This document shows positions 58,830 to 64,000 of a stretch of 64,000 nt of DNA, piece after piece. The first letter of the stretch is position 1. Every line of letters starts with the position of its first letter. The notes beneath the pieces were generated by a model. The model ran no database searches. It was not told where the DNA came from and saw nothing but the letters and a program-made list of their open reading frames with translations. Source of the stretch: Terriglobia bacterium. Lineage in GTDB: Bacteria > Acidobacteriota > Terriglobia > Terriglobales > Acidobacteriaceae. The position numbers and the translations under genes are program-made. The stretch is from positions 1 through 64,000 of the forward strand of contig JAJPJE010000055.1 in the NCBI GenBank assembly GCA_021324365.1, given 5' to 3'.

Positions 58830-59138
58830 TCAGGCGGTTGCTGCAGTCGTTCTGCGTTGCTGGAAGCACTCGCGACAAAAAACGGGGCGCCCCTGAGTGG
58901 GTTTGAAGGGAACCGTAGTCTCTTTGCCGCACTGCGAGCAGTTGGTCCGGGTCTCCGTCTTGCTGTAATTGCCGGGAGCAGCAATTCCGAGAGAACTAGC
59001 ACGTTTCGCTTTGCAATTCTTGCAACGCTTGGGTTCGTTCTTGAACTGCTTGTCGTGAAAGAACAGTTGTTCGCCGGCCGTGAAGATGAAGTCCGCGCCG
59101 CAGTCCACGCACTTCAACACCTTGTCCTGGAATTCCAT
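58830..59138 (-). CDS. Zinc-ribbon protein with CxxC-x17-CxxC domain
   Basis: A 102-residue protein with two zinc sites. The first is LKCVDCGADFIFTAGEQ...KRCKNCKAKR, the common zinc-ribbon found with this family. The second, CSQCGKE...FCRECFQQR, matches the CxxC-x17-CxxC spacing exactly (17 residues between pairs). Such small proteins are frequent in Acidobacteria, but I know no proven role; nucleic acid binding is possible. It lies between a response regulator (convergent) and rpsU (same strand). A short gap suggests its own promoter. Confidence 0.85.
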   Translation of the reverse strand: MEFQDKVLKCVDCGADFIFTAGEQLFFHDKQFKNEPKRCKNCKAKRASSLGIAAPGNYSKTETRTNCSQCGKETTVPFKPTQGRPVFCRECFQQRRTTAATA

Positions 59139-59351
59139 GGTAAAGCTCCCTTCAACCCCGCGCCCCTGCGGCCCAATTGCAAACCAACGCTGGAAGACGA
59201 CGGCACTGCTTTCGGCACCGCCGAGGTTTCAGGATCTCTTGCTAGTACGCGCGCTCCTTCCACGAGAGCGCGACGAATGATGCCCCTATAAATGAACTGC
59301 GGATGATGAGTGCCCCAGAACGCGGGCGGCAAAATCAAATGAGAAACTGAA

Positions 59352-59384
59352 GGGGCCGCCACGAGGAAGCAAACAGGCGGCCCC
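59352..59384 (-). terminator. GC-rich hairpin after rpsU
   Basis: GGGGCCGCC/GGCGGCCCC is a perfect 9-bp stem with a 15-nt loop, 9 bases after the rpsU stop on the minus strand. It is followed by TTCAGTTTCTC, a loose T-rich stretch. Confidence 0.7.
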
Positions 59385-59392
59385 GATCTTAC

Positions 59393-59593
59393 TTAGCTAT
59401 CTTGTTCCTTGCGAGCCTTTTTTCGGCTGCGCTTACGCGCTACAGCTTCCTTAGCGCGCTTTTTCTCGCCCGGTTTCAGATAAAAGGAGTGACGCTTCAC
59501 TTCCTTAATAATGTCTTCTTGCTGAACCTTGCGCTTAAAACGACGCAGGGCGTTCTCCAACGACTCGCCCTCTTGAATGCGAACTTCCGCCAA
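59393..59593 (-). CDS. rpsU: 30S ribosomal protein S21
   Basis: S21 is a small basic protein of the small subunit, involved in early mRNA binding. The 66 residues match it fully: RIQEGESLENALRRFKRKVQQEDIIKEVKRHSFYLKPGEKK, then a very basic tail (RSRKKARKEQ). A strong hairpin follows the stop. It lies between the zinc-ribbon gene and the large TonB receptor. Length and motifs are normal. Confidence 0.96.
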   Translation of the reverse strand: MAEVRIQEGESLENALRRFKRKVQQEDIIKEVKRHSFYLKPGEKKRAKEAVARKRSRKKARKEQDS

Positions 59594-59728
59594 ACGCGTA
59601 CACCCCCAAACCAGCCCGGGTCGGGCAGCCTCTAGGTTGTCAGGCGTTGGCAGCTAAGTCAAGCGGAAGAATGGCGAAATCTCACTTTGGAACAGGAAAA
59701 TTCGGGGCTGAACCGGTGCCAGAGGACA

Positions 59729-62700
59729 TTAAAAGGCGAAACGCGCCCCCAATTGTACCTGCCGCGGAGCGTAGGCACTGTTCGGAACGAGAAACGACGA
59801 GGTGCTCTGATAGTAGGCGGGATACTGTTTCCCATTCACAACCGTGCTATAAGGCACGAATACGCCCGCCGCATTTACGAAGCCGTCGTCGGTGATGGTG
59901 ACACGTTTATTGTCGCGATTGGTGACGTTGAATGCCTCTGCGAGCAGTTCCATCTTGAATCGATCGGAAATTGGAAACTGGCGTGAAATGCGAAAGTCGG
60001 TGGTGAAATAGTCAGGTCCGATGTACGAGTTGCGGCGCACACCCGGCAGCCTGTCGTTCATGTCATTGCCGTCACCATTTGCGTCGCCGCTGATCGTGGC
60101 ATTGATCGGACGGCCGCTTCCATAAGTGGTAACGCCCGAGAATTTCCAATCATTCAGCAAGTTTCGCAATACCGCATGTTCACGATGAAACGGACGCGGC
60201 GTAGCTACGAACGAAAACACGAATCGGCTCCGCTGATCCGTTACGCTAGGCCCCCGTTCGGCACTGGGTGCATACGAATTCTGTACCGTCGCTGGCCGTC
60301 CCACTACCAGGGCATCCTGTCCATCGTCGATGGCTTTAGCCCACGTATAGCCAAGCCGAAAGTAGAAGCCATCGTGAAATCGCCGGCGCGCCGCAAAAGA
60401 CAAACCGTGATAAACACTCGATGCTGCGCTCTCGAAGACTGTGATGCTACCCAACTGAGGGATTGGGCGCGATACCTCTCCCATGCAAGGCGGAAACGGG
60501 CAATCGAGCGTTCGCTGCGTTTGGAAATTCGCGAATGAGTCCACCGTGTAATACCCGGTAACATTTGCGCCGCTTGCGTCGAAAACCGGATACGTTACCG
60601 GCACGGGTTGGGGAAGATTCACGTCGCGCGCCCGAATCAGATGCTCCCCATGGACATACAGATAAGAGCCGCTCATCGAGATGTTCTGAACAGTTTCACG
60701 CTCCACGCTCATGCTGGCCTGCTGCACGAATGGTGTCCGGAAATTGTGTGCGAAGGCGGAAATTTCGGTTGTGAGCGAACCGGCGACACCGGCCGGCGGC
60801 TCGCAGGAGAAACTTCCCGCAGGACAGGAGACCAGAGGATTCGGATAGCTTGGAAACACGTGCTGATCGTAAAAATCCGTGTTGGTCAGGAACAAGTGCT
60901 GTGTGTTCAGCCCGTTTTCCAGTTGAACCTCAGATGTGTAGATCGAAGGGATGCGAGTGTAAAACAGTCCGTATCCGCCGCGAAATACCGTGGGCTTCCG
61001 ATCGCCGATTGTGTACGCAAAACCGGCGCGTGGACCGACGTTGTTTGTGTCGTAGGGAACGCGACCTGAATCGGGCCAGAGCGTGTTTGAAACCAGATCT
61101 TTCGTGCGGAAGGTCTGCAGGTCATAGCGCACACCAAGGCTGAGAGCGAAGTGGCCCGTGATGCGCATCGTGTCCTGGAGAAAAGCTGAGTACTCGTTCG
61201 TGTCCGGATAGGTAAGCGCCGAACCAAAATCCTGCATGTAGTATTTCGGTACATCATGCGCGTAGGCGCGCAGAGGCGTGAGTTGCAGACCGGCAATCTG
61301 CGGAGTGAACGTAAACGGGTTCACCTTGATGTCGTCGAAGATATATTCGCCGCCGAATTGCGAAGGGAAGAAGTTGGACAGATGCTCAATCATCATGTCG
61401 CCGCCGATCTTCCACGAATGACGGTGCTGCTCGATGTTTACGGTTTCTGCGAGATGCATTTTCAGTTCGCGCGTTCGTCGCGGCAGGATCAGTGAACGTC
61501 CGAAGCCATTGATTACATTTGTGATCTTGGTGAGTGAGTAGTACGAGTTTGGCGAACTTTCCTGCAGGTCACGCGAGAGCTGCACGCGGAAATGGCTGGC
61601 GATGCGGTTCGTCAGCGTGCTCGTCAGCGAGAGCATACCCGTCTCTGTATGCACATTCTCCCGGCCATTTTCGCTGATTGCATACATCGTCACCGGGCTG
61701 GAAGGATCGAAGTACACGTTGTTGTCCCCGTAATACCGCGAAGTGTTTACGCGTGCCGACAGCAGGTGGTGCGATGAAACAGTCCAGTCAAATTTTGCGA
61801 AGCGTGCGTCGCCGAGCAGACTCGAGCGATAGTTGCCGGCGAGCGATGAAAGAGAGGAAGCTGCAGCGTAGACGAGATCGCGGTCGGACAATTCGTAGTC
61901 GGCAGGCGCTGGCGTAAGTTGCGAGCTGCCATCCGCAAACCGCACGACGGCAGGAACATGGAATACGTGCTGGTCGTATCCGGCAAAGAAGAACAACTTG
62001 TTTTGCCTAATCGGGCCGCCAACTGTCGCCCCAAACTGCTGCTGACGATCGTCGGGTTTGAATCCTACGAAGGCGGGCTGTGCATTCAAGCTGCTGTCGC
62101 GGATGAAGTAGAACGCCTTGCCATGAAGTTCGTTGGAGCCAGACTTGGTGACAACATTCACCACCGCAGCCCCAGCGCGACCCGTTTCGGCGCCATAGGT
62201 GTTAGTGGAAACCCGAAACTCCTGCACTACTTCATTGCTGAACTGATACGGAGCGCGATAGCGCCCGCGCGCTTGCGAGAAGAATCCGTTATTGTTATCG
62301 GCGCCATCCACCAGGAAACTCGACTGAAATCCACGAATTCCTCCTGCGGCCAGATCGCCGTTCGAGCCCGAGGTCAAGCTGCGGGGATCTTGAGTAACGC
62401 CCGGCGTCAGCAGAGCCAGGTCGCTGAAGCGGCGTCCGTTCAGCGGCAGGTTTTCGATGCTGTGTTCGTCGATCACATTGGACACATCACTCGATCGCGT
62501 TTCCACCAACGGTGCATCGCCGGAAATGTCTAGCTGAGTGGTGCTTTGCGACAGCACCAGGCGGACATCCAACTCCACGAGTGCGCCGAGATCGACACGA
62601 ATCTTGCTCTGGCGGAAGGGAGCCATGCCGTTTGCGCTGACTGCAACCTCGTACTCTCCCGGCGCGAGTAGTTGGGCAACAAAGACACCGGTGTCATCCG

Positions 62701-62884
62701 TTATGAGCCCGTGCCTGAATCCAGTTTCGATGCTGGTCACGACAACGGCAGCTCCACTGATCCTTGCCTGAGTAGGATCGTGAACCGTGCCGCGGATTGC
62801 GCCAGTTGAGCCATCCTGCGCAATGGCAACGCTGAGAGAGAAGACACAAGAGCACAATAAGACGAGGTGAACAATCTGGCGCAT
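59729..62884 (-). CDS. Oar-like TonB-dependent outer-membrane receptor
   Basis: The 1051-residue protein has a signal peptide ending near SVAIAQ. A carboxypeptidase-regulatory-like domain follows (GAIRGTVHDPTQARISGAAVVV...GVFVAQLLAPGEYEVAVSANG). The plug is LVETRSSDVSNVIDEHSIENLPLNGRRFSDLALLTPGV, and IRGFQSSFLVDGADNNN plus the long beta-barrel complete it. This is the abundant SusC/Oar-like type of Acidobacteria and Myxobacteria, thought to import oligosaccharides or peptides. No SusD-like or substrate gene is adjacent. The open frame reaches a TTG at 62923; the ATG at 62884 gives a proper signal peptide. Confidence 0.93.
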   Translation of the reverse strand: MRQIVHLVLLCSCVFSLSVAIAQDGSTGAIRGTVHDPTQARISGAAVVVTSIETGFRHGLITDDTGVFVAQLLAPGEYEVAVSANGMAPFRQSKIRVDLGALVELDVRLVLSQSTTQLDISGDAPLVETRSSDVSNVIDEHSIENLPLNGRRFSDLALLTPGVTQDPRSLTSGSNGDLAAGGIRGFQSSFLVDGADNNNGFFSQARGRYRAPYQFSNEVVQEFRVSTNTYGAETGRAGAAVVNVVTKSGSNELHGKAFYFIRDSSLNAQPAFVGFKPDDRQQQFGATVGGPIRQNKLFFFAGYDQHVFHVPAVVRFADGSSQLTPAPADYELSDRDLVYAAASSLSSLAGNYRSSLLGDARFAKFDWTVSSHHLLSARVNTSRYYGDNNVYFDPSSPVTMYAISENGRENVHTETGMLSLTSTLTNRIASHFRVQLSRDLQESSPNSYYSLTKITNVINGFGRSLILPRRTRELKMHLAETVNIEQHRHSWKIGGDMMIEHLSNFFPSQFGGEYIFDDIKVNPFTFTPQIAGLQLTPLRAYAHDVPKYYMQDFGSALTYPDTNEYSAFLQDTMRITGHFALSLGVRYDLQTFRTKDLVSNTLWPDSGRVPYDTNNVGPRAGFAYTIGDRKPTVFRGGYGLFYTRIPSIYTSEVQLENGLNTQHLFLTNTDFYDQHVFPSYPNPLVSCPAGSFSCEPPAGVAGSLTTEISAFAHNFRTPFVQQASMSVERETVQNISMSGSYLYVHGEHLIRARDVNLPQPVPVTYPVFDASGANVTGYYTVDSFANFQTQRTLDCPFPPCMGEVSRPIPQLGSITVFESAASSVYHGLSFAARRRFHDGFYFRLGYTWAKAIDDGQDALVVGRPATVQNSYAPSAERGPSVTDQRSRFVFSFVATPRPFHREHAVLRNLLNDWKFSGVTTYGSGRPINATISGDANGDGNDMNDRLPGVRRNSYIGPDYFTTDFRISRQFPISDRFKMELLAEAFNVTNRDNKRVTITDDGFVNAAGVFVPYSTVVNGKQYPAYYQSTSSFLVPNSAYAPRQVQLGARFAF

Positions 62885-63306
62885 CGTGCGGTTGCTCGCG
62901 AATCGCTTCGGAACGTAGCGCAAGGCGAGTGCGGAATTCAGTTATGCACGACAAATCCGGAGAATTATCCGCGAGCTGCAATTCCCGAACGGAAACGCAC
63001 AGCACGGGAAAGACCAAAGCCGTGCGGTCTCTCGATGGCAGTCGATCACTTCGACTGGGTGGACTTTGCGCAGACGCTAATCCGTTCGGTGTGTTACTCA
63101 ACAGGCGGTTATTCATCTACTGAGAGGTTGACCGACTAAAAAACTAAATCCCTAAAAAATAAAAAAGAGGATCGACGGATTGACTAATTTTGCGCTTCGC
63201 TCACGTCATGTTATGTTCAATATTTCCCGGCACATCCGTGGAATATTCTGTGGTGCCCCAGGTTCGCGGCGCTTGTGGCCGTTAACCTGGGATATGCAAG
63301 AAGCCC
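62885..63306. other. Divergent promoter region between the TonB receptor and the carbonic anhydrase
   Basis: These 422 bases hold no gene I can support. An A-rich stretch at about 63136-63166 could be a promoter up-element. Both flanking genes point away from the gap. Confidence 0.5.
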
Positions 63307-63825
63307 ATGATCCGATCCTACAAAGGCATCAGCCCCAGGATTCCCGCCACCTGCTACGTGGATGAGTCGGCACAGGTCATCGGAGACGTAGAACTGGGCG
63401 AGAACGCCAGTATCTGGATGAACGCCGTCGTACGCGGAGATGTTCACTACATCCGTATCGGCGCGAATTCGAATATTCAGGACTGCTCGGTCATGCACGG
63501 CATGCTGAATGAGTGGCCAGTAGTGGTGGGTGACTGGGTAACGGTGGGACATTCCGTTACGCTGCATGGCTGCGTGGTGGAAGATCGCTGCCTGATCGGC
63601 ATGGGATCGATAATCCTGAATGGGGCGCGCATCGGAGCCGGATCGATTGTTGCGGCCGGAACGTTGATTCCAGAGGGCGTGCTGATCGAACCCGGATCGC
63701 TGGTCATGGGCAGCCCTGGTAAAGTCCGCCGCAAGCTGACCGAAGAAGATCAGGAATCCATCCTGCGGTATGCGAGGAATTATCTGGGATACAAAGAGCA
63801 GTATCTGGAAGAACTTAAGAAGTAA
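63307..63825 (+). CDS. Gamma-class carbonic anhydrase-like protein
   Basis: A 172-residue left-handed beta-helix protein. Hexapeptide repeats (VIGDVELGENASIWMNAVVRGDV...IRIGANSNIQDCSV) run through most of the length. Zinc ligands are His64, His82 and His87 (MHGM, VGHSVTLHG). The C-terminal helix is RKLTEEDQESILRYARNYLGYKEQYL. Gamma-type carbonic anhydrases hydrate CO2; many family members lack proven activity. It is alone, followed 142 bases later by hisS across a repeat-rich spacer. Confidence 0.9.
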   Translation: MIRSYKGISPRIPATCYVDESAQVIGDVELGENASIWMNAVVRGDVHYIRIGANSNIQDCSVMHGMLNEWPVVVGDWVTVGHSVTLHGCVVEDRCLIGMGSIILNGARIGAGSIVAAGTLIPEGVLIEPGSLVMGSPGKVRRKLTEEDQESILRYARNYLGYKEQYLEELKK

Positions 63826-63967
63826 GAAATACGAAGGAAGAAGTACGAAGTTCGGAGTAAGAAGCAGAAGGCGGAGTGAGTCAGTAGCCGTACACGATCC
63901 GCGAACTATTAATTGCTAATTAGCATCTGCCAATTACTGAAGGCTGAGTGCTAAATACTGAGCGCTA

Positions 63968-64000
63968 ATGATCAAAGCCATCCGAGGAACGCGCGACCTT
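63968..64000 (+). CDS. hisS: Histidyl-tRNA synthetase, first 11 codons (cut by window edge)
   Basis: From the ATG at 63968 the frame reads MIKAIRGTRDL, matching the highly conserved start of HisS (KAxRGTxDxLP). The rest of the gene is beyond the window. The fragment is short, but the motif is nearly diagnostic. No clear Shine-Dalgarno is seen; the spacer upstream is repeat-rich. Confidence 0.75.
   Translation, partial: MIKAIRGTRDL

Noticed and set aside
1-64000. CRISPR arrays, integrases, transposases or phage genes
   Set aside because: No regularly spaced repeats, tyrosine or serine recombinase, transposase or phage structural motif was seen on either strand.

Overview
The window looks like chromosomal DNA of an Acidobacteriota bacterium, probably of the Terriglobia/Koribacter type. 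This is inferred from gene content: three VWFA-related proteins of the acidobacterial type, an Oar-like TonB-dependent receptor with a carboxypeptidase-regulatory N-terminus, a DUF6599-like exported protein, and spacers made of degenerate short repeats. Most of the window is ordinary chromosome. I see no prophage, insertion sequence, CRISPR array or conjugative element.

Left part (1-16 kb): a HAD hydrolase cut by the edge, small exported or membrane hypotheticals, an RNase H-like protein, a UbiX-type flavin prenyltransferase, then a plus-strand run ChaN-like / larB / GNAT acetyltransferase. A minus-strand tripartite efflux operon follows (adaptor, RND pump, TolC-like channel, joined by 1-nt and 4-nt overlaps), then an SDR oxidoreductase and a tRNA-Thr(CGT).

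Middle (16-36 kb): a secreted MetX-like alpha/beta hydrolase, a phospholipase C-like phosphoesterase, a DUF6599-like protein, a peptidoglycan amidase translationally coupled to a lytic transglycosylase, alaS, a membrane-anchored beta-lactamase-like hydrolase, recX, pilT, ilvE, and a LysM plus DUF4015-type putative glycoside hydrolase. Two protease remnants flank pilT: a collapsed CPBP intramembrane protease and the C-terminal stub of an S41 peptidase.

Right-middle (36-51.5 kb): a single-module ClpB-D2-like AAA+ protein, an exported M48 metallopeptidase with an extra C-terminal domain, an MglA GTPase, three VWFA proteins around a TetR-controlled ABC-2 exporter operon whose promoter contains a near-palindromic operator, an RluA-family pseudouridine synthase, a STAS protein, lgt, a possible 6S-like RNA, zapA with a coiled-coil partner, and a Tat-exported aminotransferase.

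Right end (51.5-64 kb): a translation cluster on the minus strand, infC-rpmI-rplT-pheS-pheT, with infC apparently starting at AUC and PheT lacking its tRNA-binding OB domain. Then come mtaB, a CheY-like regulator, a zinc-ribbon protein, rpsU, the large TonB receptor, a gamma-carbonic anhydrase and the first codons of hisS.

The points most worth following up are the short PheT, the infC AUC start, the 6S-like structure beside zapA, the 13-bp inverted repeat near tolC, two copies of a palindromic 3'-end element, inverted repeat pairs in the translation cluster spacers, and the exported aminotransferase. No clearly new multi-gene system was found.
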